A DNA stretch of 64,000 nt. Origin: Pogona vitticeps. Taxonomy: Eukaryota > Chordata > Lepidosauria > Squamata > Agamidae. The stretch's first letter is position 1. Every line of letters begins with the position of its first letter. The notes under the pieces are model-generated. The model did not search any database. It was given only the letters and a program-made list of their open reading frames with translations, and had not been told where the DNA came from. The position numbers and the translations under genes were made by a program. Positions 42,821-53,435 of the stretch are shown in pieces. The stretch lies in the NCBI RefSeq assembly GCF_051106095.1, contig NC_135786.1, positions 19,671,501 through 19,735,500 of the forward strand. Direction: 5' to 3'.

Positions 42821-44330
42821 ATCATGTTAAAGTCTTTGTTTCAGCAACGTGCCTGAGATCGCTCTGGGATACTAATTCCATAGTCAGAATATTCTTCTGC
42901 CTATAGGTTTCTCATCTACGAACATTGATTTTTAAAAAGATAATAATCATGGGGCAATGGTGAATTGATAGTAGCAATTCTCACACTTTGTTCAGAGGCA
43001 TCATAGCATGCCACAAGAAAAGTGCTGGTGGGGCATAAATTAAATATGGGATACAGTCTAGGGAATAGGTAGCATTTACAAAACAAGTGTGCATAGTTTC
43101 TTGATAACAGGGATGAGAATCACATGCAAGCCCCTCCAGAAAACTTTTTGTACTGTGCCCATAATCCTCCCAAAGACCAGATGCCCCTTCCGCCAAAGAC
43201 TGAAAGAAAATTTTCTGCTGAAAGGGGTATCTTCTGCTCCTGGCTTTAGTGTGGGAGATCTTTTACTTTATGTCTTGTGTGTATGTGTTTCCTCCCTTAC
43301 AATTAGAAGCAGAACACATTTTTAGAGGGGATACAGCCTGTGATTGACACTTGGGATGCAAAATGGTCACACCAACCATTAGAGATTGCTTATCCCTGCT
43401 GTAAAGGACATTAGAGCCCTTTGGTAGGAATTCCAGTCCCAGTTTTCTGATTTCTATCAGACCTTTCTCTCTGTGTATCAACCAAAGTATGTTCCTCTCA
43501 ACTATTTGGAGAACCAACTCTCCTATAGGTCAGGGCAGGGAACATGATGATTTTTCATCATTGACTGTATTAACGACAACTGATGGGAGTTGCAATTCAA
43601 GAGCTTTTAGAAGACCATGGTTTCCTCATTGATGTCTTGGGCTGAGGAATGTTGTGCACACAGCATGGGGGTAGTTAGGAGAAAAACAGTTCTGTTCGAT
43701 ATCTGCCTGTGTGTGGAGTTCCAACAACAGAAGCTGCTGCAGCAATCTGACAAGCTTCTGCCTGTGCAAGATCAAGAACACAACCAGCACCTTCTCAGAT
43801 CACTGCAGCAGCTTCCTCAATTGGAGGAAAAGTACTTGCAAAAGTATTGAACTTGATACTGGCCAGTCTACTGGGTTTTCCCTCCCACTGAATTAAAATG
43901 AACAAATGATTGCCATATAGCTTGTTACCAGGACACCATGAATCCCCACTACCATGGTAACAACTGCAAGTGAAATGGAGAGACTTGTGAAGAATCTTGA
44001 GGGCAATGATGCGTGGAGTAAACGCTTCTAAGGGATGAACTAGATGAGAAGCCAGCTTCACAATTAAATTATTAGAAACATTTTCCCCTTTTAGATGCAT
44101 CCAACCATCTCCTGATGACTGATCACAAAACAAAAGCAAGCTCATTCGGAATTCAGAGAACTGGGAAGAATTGTATTCAGATAAATTACTAAATTCAACC
44201 TCGTAGGGAGGCACCACGTCCAATGGCAGGTGCACTATAATGAAAAGTCACCTGTCCCTATATTAGGGACTTAAGAAGTTGTCTTCAACTGAATCAAACC
44301 ATTGGTCTGGATTGACCAGTACTCTCACTG
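42821..44330. other. Unrecognised DNA with overlapping short open frames
   Basis: 43617-43850 (plus) encodes a Gln/Leu-rich stretch FQQQKLLQQSDKLLPVQDQE. 43795-44235 (minus) is 146 codons, the longest frame in the window outside an identified element. I see no known domain in either and no promoter or splice signal that decides the matter. A hAT-MITE-like scrap with gatgggagttgcaattc lies near 43580. Confidence 0.3.
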
Positions 44331-44476
44331 GAAATGGGCATAAATCACCAGTTTGGCAGCTCATGACGGTTCAGCTGATGCCCGCACAGCTGAGCCATGA
44401 TTTGGCACCCCACCCCCTCCACCTGCTCCTTCTCGTTCTCTCCCTCCTCTCCCTCCAGTGATGCATGCCTATCTCT
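44331..44476. mobile_element. hAT-type MITE (GAGATGGGCA ends), copy 2
   Basis: gaaatgggcataaatcacca on the left and tgcctatctct on the right correspond to the ends of the element at 24537. ccagtttggcagc is shared near the left end. Flanks ctctcac and ctgtcac may be remnants of the target duplication. Confidence 0.5.
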
Positions 44477-44521
44477 AGCTGTCACTTCCAACCGGCAATG
44501 GCTTTCCAGGATTTCAGGCAG

Positions 44522-44600
44522 GAGATATTGGTATTCTTTTGTAGACTCCCATCCAAGTACTCCCATCGGGCTTGACTCTGCTTCGCCTCCTAACTCTTCA
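44522..44600 (-). repeat. 5S rRNA-like sequence (SINE3-type or pseudogene)
   Basis: The text gtagactcccatccaagtac and cgggcttgactctgcttcgc is the reverse of the 5S rRNA internal control region (GCNAAGCAGNGTC...CCCG...GTACTTGGATGGGAG). It is too diverged and incomplete for a functional 5S gene. It may come from a 5S-headed SINE. Confidence 0.5.
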
Positions 44601-44829
44601 CAGGAGATTGATGTAGACTGAGTGGTACAGTGTGCTGGACCTAAATCAGGCCACTGAAATGACAAAACCTGCTACTTAGACCATCACCATTAATCTGCAT
44701 CTGGCTTGGGCCAGCATTCCTTGAGTTGCTAGTGTGAAAACAAAGTAGATTCTGAAAAGCTGATGCCTCTCTACCACTGATATAAGGGGAAATTTAGTCT
44801 CCTCCCATCGCCTGTACTGTTATCTAGAG

Positions 44830-44965
44830 CAGTGGTTCTTAACCTTTGTTACTCGGATGTTTTTGAACTGCAACTCCCAGAAACCCCAGCCAGCACAGTT
44901 GGTGGTGAAGGCTTCTGGGAGTTGCAGTCCAAAACTCCTGAGTAACCCAAGGTTAAGAACCAGTG
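44830..44965. mobile_element. hAT MITE (CAGTGGTTCTTAACC), copy with perfect TSD
   Basis: 136 bp, nearly one perfect hairpin: CAGTGGTTCTTAACC at the left, GGTTAAGAACCAGTG at the right, and gcaactcccagaaaccccag mirrored by cttctgggagttgcagtcc. The 8-bp duplications atctagag at 44822-44829 and 44966-44973 are perfect. This is a textbook hAT MITE. Confidence 0.93.
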
Positions 44966-44973
44966 ATCTAGAG

Positions 44974-45939
44974 TCATTGCTTCTGTTTGCCTAGAAAGCT
45001 TTCTGCATATGGAGGAGGCTGGATCATTATAGTTGTTTTTAAGATCTCAAACGTTACAAAAAATGAGTGGACTAAGCAAGCCACAGTACAGTGAATTTGT
45101 TTGATCTTCTCTTAAGATTAAAAAAGGTAGTTGGGCACTGTATATCTCTTGTCTTACACTCCAGCAAATGGTGTTCCTCCTTCTTCTTTTTGTTGTTAAA
45201 TAAAATGTAGCTGGTTCAGTGATTAACAAGAACGCAGAGACTGACAAGCTCCAGATGTGGCAGAATATGCATGATCTGATTTAATCTTAGATGATAGGCG
45301 CCAGGGATCTGTATTATAAATAGTGTGCGCTAATCCTATATGATGTATTATTTATCTATTATAGATGCTTTTTTGTTTCATTAATAAAGCCCCAAATCAG
45401 TGAGAGATCATTCAGATGAAGAGGGGAGGGAGGTTTTTTTGACAATAGGAAGTTTGATAGCTTGTGGAATTGTTCCATTATTTCTTTATACATTTTGTTT
45501 CTTCAAACACAAGCCTGTTTAATTCAGAACATTATAGTTGGAATACAAGTTTAACCAGAAGTGGGAAATAATGCATTAGATCTAACACTTTAATGTTAAA
45601 ATAGTGACTTTTGTGTTAAAGAGGAGGACAAGCAAACTGTGTGTAAATCCTTTAAGAATGGTGCTTTGAATCTTAAAATAAGCTTATCTTCCCCTGCAAT
45701 TTGGTGTGTATAGTCATTAAAATTAAGCAAATATTGATAATTAATAATTACATACCATCAAGTTGACTTTGACTTCTGTCAAACCTTTCCAGGGTTTTCC
45801 ATGTATAGAGTAGTCACAAGTAGTTTGTTGTTGTTGTTTCCACAATGAGGTGCTCCATTTAACTAATTATTACCGTAATTATCATTTTTTCATTATCATT
45901 GTTTACTACAACTACACATTTTGACTGCATATGAATATA
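44974..45939. other. No recognised feature
   Basis: About 970 bp; nothing firm. A possible repeat scrap at 45755-45820 (ttgactttgacttctgtcaa). Confidence 0.4.
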
Positions 45940-46080
45940 AGCAGAAAGATGCTGTTGCACATCTGTATGTCAGGCTTGTAGGCATTCCATAGACTAGCCA
46001 TTGTGGGAACAGAATGCTGAACTAGACGAACTTTTGGTCTGATCTAGCATTACTTCTTAAGTTAGCATAGCCTTTCAAGA
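45940..46080 (+). repeat. CR1-type repeat fragment
   Basis: ggcattccatagactagcca, gaacagaatgctgaactaga and cttttggtctgatctagcat are a familiar CR1-associated string. Confidence 0.6.
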
Positions 46081-47304
46081 TCCACCGGAGGCAGAGGTTC
46101 TTCAAGATGTTAGAAGACAAAGGAAGTCTCCTTACACTCAACTGGATCAGTCACTTAAACAATTTAAATTCTTCTGGTCTGGTCCATGAAATACATTCAA
46201 CAGATTTCACATAGGTGGCCACTATAACATGACAGCCAAAAGGGATCATAAAAATTCACTCTTGCAGGGATATAATGAGCTGCACGGTCACTGGAAGCTG
46301 AGATAACTCTATGCTATGAGAAAAGTGACCCAGACTACCAATAAAATTAGTTTGGCTCATATTTTGATGTGAACCAATTTCTTGTATACTTTCTAAATGG
46401 ACATAAACTGATGTACAGTTATCCTTCTGTACTTATGGGTCTCAGAATTTATTGATGCAATTCTCTACCTCTTTAAAAAAAATCAAATTGGGTATATTGG
46501 GGAAAGTAGACCTAACATGAAAATGCACTACAGTAGGGGAAACAGCTCATCACACATTCATATAACAGGTAAAACCAGAGTAGAAAACATATTTTAAAAA
46601 ATACGCATCAAGTGCAAACATGTTAATTCGGCCTTTTAAAAATAAAAATAAACCAATGTAGAAATCAGCTGAAATGAATCTAATATTGGAAAATGAGAAA
46701 CAGATAGCCAGAATTGACAGATTTATCCTTATTAAGAATATGGCAGTGGAGAAAAATCATGTTCCACTAAATACATAGGATTTGGTCATCTGTCTCTAAT
46801 TAGTGTTGAGTCGTGGCAGATAAAACCTGCACGTTCCTATCCTCACATTTCATGAACATTTTTTATTTCTGTTCCAGAAGATATAATTCTCACATTCCAA
46901 TTTAGCATAATTATTAAAGTGCAGAATGTTTGTTTAAGGGTTTGTCTTTTTTTTCCTTCCATTTCCCCCCGCCCCCCATTCTTATTTCTTCTCTAATGAG
47001 AGAGGTGGGGAGGAGGAGAAAGTACAAGAATTCCATCTGGACTTGAACTTCTGACCTTTTTAATTAGTGAAATAGTGCATTGACACAGGGCTTATAAGAC
47101 TGGCTTGCATTAGGATCTGGGGGTTTATTATGATTTAAGGCAGACTCGGGGACACCTTGCAAAGCTTACAGCAATGCTGAGTTGTCAAGTGAAAGTTAAG
47201 GGAATAGATGTTCAATCAGAAACAGGCAGCTTAAGCTGGCTCCTCTGATTAAGAAGCAGAAACGATTGGTCGCTGATACAAGCCATTTGTCCTCTTTGGT
47301 GATA
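46081..47304. other. Repeat-poor DNA; 46780-47300 a candidate conserved non-coding element
   Basis: 46790-46960 and 47040-47300 are A+T-rich, unique-looking and contain ctctaattagtgttgag, tttagcataattattaaagt and ttttaattagtgaaatagtg. The Gmr1-like element has inserted right at the edge of this stretch. Assessment is by sequence style only. Confidence 0.3.
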
Positions 47305-47309
47305 ATAAG

Positions 47310-47769
47310 TGTCGCGACTGCCACCTCCACCTACGTCACCACTAGAGATGACAGGCCACGATCCTTCTCACACACACACACACAGTACTTCGCTGCCACC
47401 AACCACACATAAATCTGACACCTCAGACTATGTATGGATTTTAAAATAAAAATAATGATTTATTGAATACAGACTTAAAAAGGAAATCACGGTGTAAAAG
47501 AATCACTTCTAATACTATATTTATCAGACCTTCACCCTGCACAGTTCTTTATTACTTTATTCACAGTTCCTTAATCACCTAACCTATACCTAACCCTGTC
47601 ACTCTCTAATTCCCCAACCAACAACAACCCTCAACCACCTTTCCCTCTTTGTACACCCCCCTTATATACACAAGCTCCACCCCTATAAGACCCACCTCCT
47701 GCCTTGCCATAGGCCAGGAAACTCCAGCCTTAGCCAAGACAGGCAGGTGACGTCATGGCACACGTCACA
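47310..47769 (-). repeat. 3' LTR of the young Gmr1-like element
   Basis: 460 bp from tgtcgcgact to cacgtcaca, the same as 52444-52903. It includes a (CA)n run and gattttaaaataaaaataat. Confidence 0.95.
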
Positions 47770-47784
47770 TACCTTCCCCCTTTA
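47770..47784 (-). other. Polypurine tract of the Gmr1-like element
   Basis: Read on the minus strand, aaagggggaaggta ends directly at the 3' LTR. This is the expected primer for plus-strand DNA synthesis. Confidence 0.7.
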
Positions 47785-48012
47785 ATAAGTTGTTTTGTGG
47801 GGGAAAGCTAAGGTGCTTTTTCCCCAAAACAACTGCCACAAACATAAAGCATTACATTTTTTTCCCCACAAGTTAACACAATTACCAATATACTTACACT
47901 TCCTTCAAACAGGTAAATAAAAACATGCAATGTAAAACATTTATCAAACACAATACATAACTTTCCAAACACTTTACATTGCCATATACTATACACAGAG
48001 TCCATAAGTCCT

Positions 48013-51000
48013 TTAGGTGTCGTCTTCTGGTCTTCTGGATAAGGCGTCAGCCACACAGTTTATAGTCCCTCTGACCACCTTAACCTCGAAATCATAGTCC
48101 TGCAAAAGAAGCGCCCACCTCATCAGTTTACTGTTCTGTGATTTCATAGTCCGCAACCACGATAGAGGTGAGTGATCAGTGCACAAGGTAAAATGTCGAC
48201 CCCAGATGTAAGCCTTCAGCTTCCGGATCGCAAAGATGATCGCCAAACATTCTTTCTCACTGGTAGAAAGATTCTTCTCCCTGGGAAGCAACTTCTTGCT
48301 CAGGTACGCCACTGGATGTTGGTCTCCGCTGTCATCCTGTTGGCACAGTACCGCTCCCACACCGGCATTAGACGCATCTGTATAGATGATGACCTCTCTG
48401 TTGAAGTCAGGAGCATGCAGCACTGGATGGTTGGTTAGAGCATCTTTCAGCCGTCCAAACGCCATCTCGCACTCTTCCGACCAGGAAACGCTGTTGCTGC
48501 TCTGCTTCTTTGTCAGGTCTGATAAAGGTGCAGCAATCTCACTGAAACCGGGTATAAACCTTCTGTAATACCCTGCCAGACCTAGAAAGGACCTCACTTT
48601 CTTTTTAGTGGTAGGTCTGGGCCAATTCACGATTGCTTCTACCTTGGCCTCTAAAGGTTTGATTAGGCCTCCTCCCACTATGTGACCTAGGTACTTCATC
48701 TCTGAGTTACCTAGCTGACACTTACTAGCTTTAACAGTTAAGCCAGCATCTTTCAATCTTTGTAGCACTAACTCTAGATGATGTAGGTGATCTTGCCAGG
48801 TGTTGCTAAAGACCCCTATGTCATCGATATAAGCTACTGTGAAGTCACTAAGCCCTTTCAGAGTATGGTCCATGAGCCTCTGAAAAGTTGCTGGTGAGTT
48901 TCTCAGGCCAAAACTGAGGACTCGCAATTCAAACAGGCCAAATGGACTACCAAATGCGCTTTTCTCTTGGGCCTTAGGTTCACTTCTTCCTTCAATCATC
49001 TTACTTATGTCATCAAGCCTAGGCCTAAGATAAGCATCAGGTTTAGTTACTGAATACAACTTGCTGTAATACACACAGAACCTGACACTGCCATTCGGCT
49101 TGTCTATTAAAATTGTAAGGGCTAACCAAGCGCTAGATGAGTGTACAATACTTTGATCGTTTAGCAGCACTTCGTCTAGCTCTTTGCGAATATTGTCACA
49201 GTAATAACCTCTTATTCTATATGGTATTACAGACTGAGAAGCATTCCCTATGTCAGTCCTGGGTAGCACTCCCTTGTCAACACCAGGTTTGTTTGAGAAC
49301 ACTTCTTGAGGTTTTGTAACCAGCGCTCTGCAACTATTCTGCTGTTCTCTGGATAGAGCAGGGCTGATCTGCACCTCTTGTGCTTTGAACTTTTGTGGGC
49401 CCCTCCCTTCCCTGAAGGGCAACCCATGTTCCTCCTTATCAGCCTCTTTTATTGCCAACTGCATAAGGTTGATCTCTCTGTAATAAGGCTTCAGGGCATT
49501 TATGTGAATGACCCCCCTGCCTAACCTTTTCATAAGTTTGGATATATGAGAGGTTCCTAAGTCTGTGATTGTCTCAGAAGGAAAACCCATCCTACTCCTG
49601 TAATTCACTAAGGCTTCTGCCACAGTCTGGGTCTCTATAGTTAAAATAAATCTGTTCCCCCGCTTAGTGGCATTGGGCATTGGACCTATGATATCCACCC
49701 CTAGACGTGTAAAAGGAGTCGAAATCACTGGTAATGGGCATAGCTTTGCTCTGGTTTTATCACAATTAGAGCCCTGTCTCTGACAAATATGGCATCTTTG
49801 ACAGAAACTCTTAATATGTTTACCCATATCAGGCCAGTAAAAGTTTTGGGCTATTCTTTGTTTGGTCTTGTTGATCCCCATATGAGCTGAGAAAATGTCT
49901 GCATGTCCCTTTTCCAGAATCATAGGGCGATATTTCTCAGGCACCACCAACTGTCTCTTAACTTCAGGCCCCCCTTTTGAAATATTGTTCAGTTTTTCCC
50001 TATACAGTAAACCACCCTTGATAATAAAGCGTTCAGGGCACTCAGGTGATAAATCTTTATCAGTCACCTTGGTAAAACAATCTTTTAAGGTGGGATCTGC
50101 TGTTTGTTCCTTGACAAAGAGGCTTTTCTGAGGTATTTCAACTGAGAATGCCTCAGGTTGTGGTACAAATTTCTCTGGCTCTTGAGAGTCATTCCCACTA
50201 CTGGCTTCACTTTGTACTGATTGTGCACGTGTTACCACCAGGGCACTCTTGACATGCTTTGTTAAGTCATTACCAATAAGAAAAGGGGTAGGGATCTCAG
50301 AAGACACCCCCACTCTCCACAATCCCTTCCACCCTTGATATTCAATTTTCAAGTCAGCTACAGGTAGTGAAACTAGTTCTGACCCAATCCCTTTCACAGA
50401 TAGAGTCTGGTCAGCAATCATACAACTTTGTGGTACTATGTCTGAGTGGCATATGGAAATTTCAGAACAGGTGTCTCTCAAAGCTGAATAGTCATTTTCA
50501 AAAACTTTTATCCTGTCCCCAGCAGATTCCAGTAAAGCAGCATTGGTCTGTATGTAATAGCAATGGACAACTTCAGCGAGAGGTAGCTCCTTCAATGTAT
50601 CCAATTCAGAGCTCCTAACTGCCTCTGCCTGGGTTTCCATGACAACAGAGCTTTCACTAGAAGAAGCTTGAGGTTTACTCTGAACACAAAATACAGCCTT
50701 TGCTTCTTTTACATTAACTTTCTGAGGTGGAATTTCTTTATTTTGCCTTGTATTAAAACATTGTGAAGCAATGTGGCCTTTCTTTTTGCAAATGAAGCAG
50801 ATTCTCTCCCCCCATGAGCTTTTCCCATCAAATCTCTCAAGTTTCTCTTTTCCCTCCAAAACTTGTTTACTGTGCTGGCCCTGTTCTGAGGGCTTTTCAC
50901 TAAAATGGCCGCATACTTTAGTCTGTCTCTGTGCTGGTTCCTTAGAGAACTTTGGGTCCCATGTTTTCCTCACACTTCTCCCCTCATAACAACTAGGACC

Positions 51001-51843
51001 CCTTATTTGAGAAATAAAATCAGCTATTTGAGCAGCGTTTCTAACATCAGTTGGTTTTCGTTCTTGAACTAAAAATTTAAGTTCCCCATGGAGTAAGGAA
51101 TAAAACTGCTCCAGGCCCACAACATTTTTCAATTCCTGAAAGGTTTTTACATTCTCCTGTTCAAGCCACCTATCTAAACACTTTTCTAAGTTAAAACCAA
51201 GTTGGGTATAAGATTCATCTGCTCTTTTAGAAAGTTTTCTGAACTTCATTCTGAGATGTTCTGAGTTAATGCCAAAACGATTGTAAACCATTTTTTTGTA
51301 CTCTGAATAATCTTTACTGAGCTCAACTGGCATATCAGCATACACGTCAGCCATTTTTCCACTCAGGAGAGACCTCAAAATTATCATTTTCTCTGTTTCC
51401 CTCACAGAAAAATCAGCACAACTACGTTCAAAGATTTTAAGGAAGTTTTCAGGACAATCCCCCTGTTTATATGTAGGAAATTTCTTCAAATCTGCTTTTG
51501 ATAATTGGCTCCCCTCATTTTCCCTATTATTATTATTGTTCTGATTCATCATTTCCAATTTTCTTAATTCAAACGCCATACGCTCCCTCTCTAATTCCAT
51601 TTTCTCTTTCTCTAGGGCAATTCTTTCCCTTTCTATTCTTTCCTCCTTTTCTATTTGTCTCATTTGAAATTCATGTGCCTGGGCTAATTGAATTTTCTTA
51701 ATTTCTGATAACTGTTCACCAATAGCTCCTTCCTGCACTGAGGCCACTCTTCCCTCACCATTTGACTCATCCCCAGACCAGTCTGACATTGCTTGGTCTC
51801 TTTGTTCACTCACTTCTGCCATTTGACTGCGCGTGAGAGGCAT
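48013..51843 (-). CDS. gag-pol: Gag-Pol frame of the Gmr1-like element
   Basis: The first ATG is at 51843 (MPLTRSQMAEVSEQ); the frame is open nine bases earlier from a GTG. It has about 1276 residues. Approximate order: Glu/Arg-rich coiled coil 50-105; SCAN-related capsid 115-290 (GLEQFYSLLHGELKFLV); CCHC knuckle near 355 (CFICKKKGHIASQC); protease-like region 455-545; integrase zinc domain 650-705 (HMGINKTKQRIAQNFYWPDM, CQRCHICQR) and start of its core (RLGVDIIGPMPNATKRGN); RT 890-1080 (SFGLRNSPATFQRLMDHTL, catalytic YIDD in VAYIDDIGVFS); RNase H 1130-1270 (IYTDASNAGVGAVL, LCTDHSPLSWLRTMKSQNSK). The single fused frame and the integrase-first order are the notable traits. Function is known from the family. 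Host co-option is unlikely, given the LTRs on both sides. Confidence 0.92.
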   Translation of the reverse strand: MPLTRSQMAEVSEQRDQAMSDWSGDESNGEGRVASVQEGAIGEQLSEIKKIQLAQAHEFQMRQIEKEERIERERIALEKEKMELERERMAFELRKLEMMNQNNNNNRENEGSQLSKADLKKFPTYKQGDCPENFLKIFERSCADFSVRETEKMIILRSLLSGKMADVYADMPVELSKDYSEYKKMVYNRFGINSEHLRMKFRKLSKRADESYTQLGFNLEKCLDRWLEQENVKTFQELKNVVGLEQFYSLLHGELKFLVQERKPTDVRNAAQIADFISQIRGPSCYEGRSVRKTWDPKFSKEPAQRQTKVCGHFSEKPSEQGQHSKQVLEGKEKLERFDGKSSWGERICFICKKKGHIASQCFNTRQNKEIPPQKVNVKEAKAVFCVQSKPQASSSESSVVMETQAEAVRSSELDTLKELPLAEVVHCYYIQTNAALLESAGDRIKVFENDYSALRDTCSEISICHSDIVPQSCMIADQTLSVKGIGSELVSLPVADLKIEYQGWKGLWRVGVSSEIPTPFLIGNDLTKHVKSALVVTRAQSVQSEASSGNDSQEPEKFVPQPEAFSVEIPQKSLFVKEQTADPTLKDCFTKVTDKDLSPECPERFIIKGGLLYREKLNNISKGGPEVKRQLVVPEKYRPMILEKGHADIFSAHMGINKTKQRIAQNFYWPDMGKHIKSFCQRCHICQRQGSNCDKTRAKLCPLPVISTPFTRLGVDIIGPMPNATKRGNRFILTIETQTVAEALVNYRSRMGFPSETITDLGTSHISKLMKRLGRGVIHINALKPYYREINLMQLAIKEADKEEHGLPFREGRGPQKFKAQEVQISPALSREQQNSCRALVTKPQEVFSNKPGVDKGVLPRTDIGNASQSVIPYRIRGYYCDNIRKELDEVLLNDQSIVHSSSAWLALTILIDKPNGSVRFCVYYSKLYSVTKPDAYLRPRLDDISKMIEGRSEPKAQEKSAFGSPFGLFELRVLSFGLRNSPATFQRLMDHTLKGLSDFTVAYIDDIGVFSNTWQDHLHHLELVLQRLKDAGLTVKASKCQLGNSEMKYLGHIVGGGLIKPLEAKVEAIVNWPRPTTKKKVRSFLGLAGYYRRFIPGFSEIAAPLSDLTKKQSSNSVSWSEECEMAFGRLKDALTNHPVLHAPDFNREVIIYTDASNAGVGAVLCQQDDSGDQHPVAYLSKKLLPREKNLSTSEKECLAIIFAIRKLKAYIWGRHFTLCTDHSPLSWLRTMKSQNSKLMRWALLLQDYDFEVKVVRGTINCVADALSRRPEDDT

Positions 51844-52420
51844 TTTAATCACACAGGAGGCTCTTTTCTATTTTCAAGCCTCTGTTTAAAACGTCACTTT
51901 TTTTTTTCCTTTTCTGTGCTAAGGTCTGACACTCTCTAACAGGGTATACCAACAGATATGGCTAGGCTTGTTACTGTAGTCTCTAATGGCTTCTGCCCCT
52001 TCACTGGGCCTCTTGCCAGATTTAGAGCTACTTTAATTTTCTTTGCCCTTGGCTCTGCTTTCAAAATCCACCACAGCTTCACCCTCTCTCAGGTTCTGTA
52101 GTTCACTAGAGAGATCCCAAATTTTTGCTGCCCTTGGTCTGTCTGTCCCTTCAGAGTTCTCCCCACTCTGGACTCTCAGACCAAGTCACAACAGCCTCCT
52201 ATTTTGGCTCAATCTCCCTCACAAAATGGACCTTCTAGAGCTCATAAGTCAGTTCCCTCACTCTGAAGTTTAGGTGCCTCTCTACTAGATCTGCTCCCCC
52301 CTGGAGACAAATCCTAGAGAGTTACCCACACCCCACTTCAGGTGCTCCTAACTGAAATCCTTTTGCTCTGGTCACACTAGCCAAGGCTTTTCTGGGCAAC
52401 TGGGCAACTGGACAACTCGT

Positions 52421-52439
52421 ATCCCACACGCTGGCACCA
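52421..52439 (-). other. Primer-binding site, leucine tRNA-like
   Basis: In element orientation TGGTGCCAGCGTGTGGGAT lies four bases after the 5' LTR. Its complement ends in CCA and closely resembles the 3' end of a leucine tRNA, with a few mismatches. Confidence 0.6.
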
Positions 52440-52443
52440 GTTT

Positions 52444-52903
52444 TGTCGCGACTGCCACCTCCACCTACGTCACCACTAGAGATGACAGGCCACGATCCTT
52501 CTCACACACACACACACAGTACTTCGCTGCCACCAACCACACATAAATCTGACACCTCAGACTATGTATGGATTTTAAAATAAAAATAATGATTTATTGA
52601 ATACAGACTTAAAAAGGAAATCACGGTGTAAAAGAATCACTTCTAATACTATATTTATCAGACCTTCACCCTGCACAGTTCTTTATTACTTTATTCACAG
52701 TTCCTTAATCACCTAACCTATACCTAACCCTGTCACTCTCTAATTCCCCAACCAACAACAACCCTCAACCACCTTTCCCTCTTTGTACACCCCCCTTATA
52801 TACACAAGCTCCACCCCTATAAGACCCACCTCCTGCCTTGCCATAGGCCAGGAAACTCCAGCCTTAGCCAAGACAGGCAGGTGACGTCATGGCACACGTC
52901 ACA
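52444..52903 (-). repeat. 5' LTR of the young Gmr1-like element
   Basis: The same 460 bp as the other LTR. This is the promoter-bearing copy for minus-strand transcription. Confidence 0.95.
52797..52805 (-). promoter_or_regulatory. TATA-like box in the Gmr1-like 5' LTR
   Basis: Minus-strand tgtatataagg, followed about 200 bases downstream by an AATAAA (from tttatt at 52593-52598). This is the normal U3-R arrangement of an LTR. The other LTR has the same pair at about 47663 and 47459. Confidence 0.55.
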
Positions 52904-52908
52904 ATAAG

Positions 52909-53296
52909 AAATATATATTTTAAAAATGTTGGGTGTCCTCGCAAGTCCTCCATTGGTAGGGGGCATTTAAAGATCCCGCTGGTCTGGACATATAGGCAGG
53001 ATCCAAGGTTATGAACCAACAGAACTTTATTCAACAAACTAATAACTTCACATAACTCTCTTTCTCTTTTCTAAGGGTTGAAGAGAGGTCCAAAAGATAA
53101 CTTCACCCTCCCCTAAGTTTACCCCCCAAGGTCTGTTCTGCCTACATCTCTGCTTGCAGCTACCCAACTATACCAGTCTCTGGATGGCTAGCACTTCTGC
53201 CTCCATACAACAGAGACACTCAAACTGCTGTTGTCTTATCCACCGGCGCAACTGCAACTCCTAGGAGCAGGAGCAGAGGAAAAAGCAAAGCAAAGT
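52909..53296. other. No firm feature; possible old LTR remnant
   Basis: aacagaactttattcaacaa recalls the poly-A region of a minus-strand LTR, but no repeat ends can be found. Confidence 0.25.
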
Positions 53297-53435
53297 GCTG
53301 GATAGTTCAGTGGCTTAGGCTTCTGGCTACAGAACCAGAGGTTGGGAGTTCAATTCCCCACTGTGCCTCCTTGACAGGGGCTGGACTTGATGATCCTAAG
53401 GGTCCCTCACAGTTCTACAGTTCTAAGATTATTAA
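53297..53435 (+). mobile_element. tRNA-derived SINE with CR1-like tail, copy 2
   Basis: gttcagtggcttaggcttct head, gggagttcaattcccca B-box region, ggctggacttgatgatccta and gttctacagttctaagatt tail. Same family as 24338-24478. Confidence 0.82.

Larger units (their letters stand above)
47305..52908 (-). mobile_element. Young Gmr1-like LTR retrotransposon (integrase before RT)
   Basis: A 5-bp target duplication ataag (47305-47309, 52904-52908) brackets two 460-bp LTRs that look identical by eye. In element orientation the order is LTR, primer-binding site, gag-pol frame, purine tract, LTR. The long frame carries capsid, zinc knuckle, protease-like region, integrase, RT and RNase H. Integrase before RT identifies the Gmr1 group of Ty3/gypsy elements, known for a Ty1/copia-like pol order and as the source of the SCAN domain. 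Identical LTRs mean a very recent insertion, possibly still polymorphic. It looks structurally nearly whole but probably not fully competent, since part of pol is shorter than expected. Confidence 0.93.

Noticed and set aside
44522-44600. Functional 5S rRNA gene
   Set aside because: Only the internal control region is recognisable and it is diverged; no terminator or full length.
48013-51843. Host SCAN-domain gene
   Set aside because: The capsid is SCAN-related, but the frame continues into integrase, RT and RNase H and is bracketed by LTRs and a target duplication, so it is a retrotransposon.
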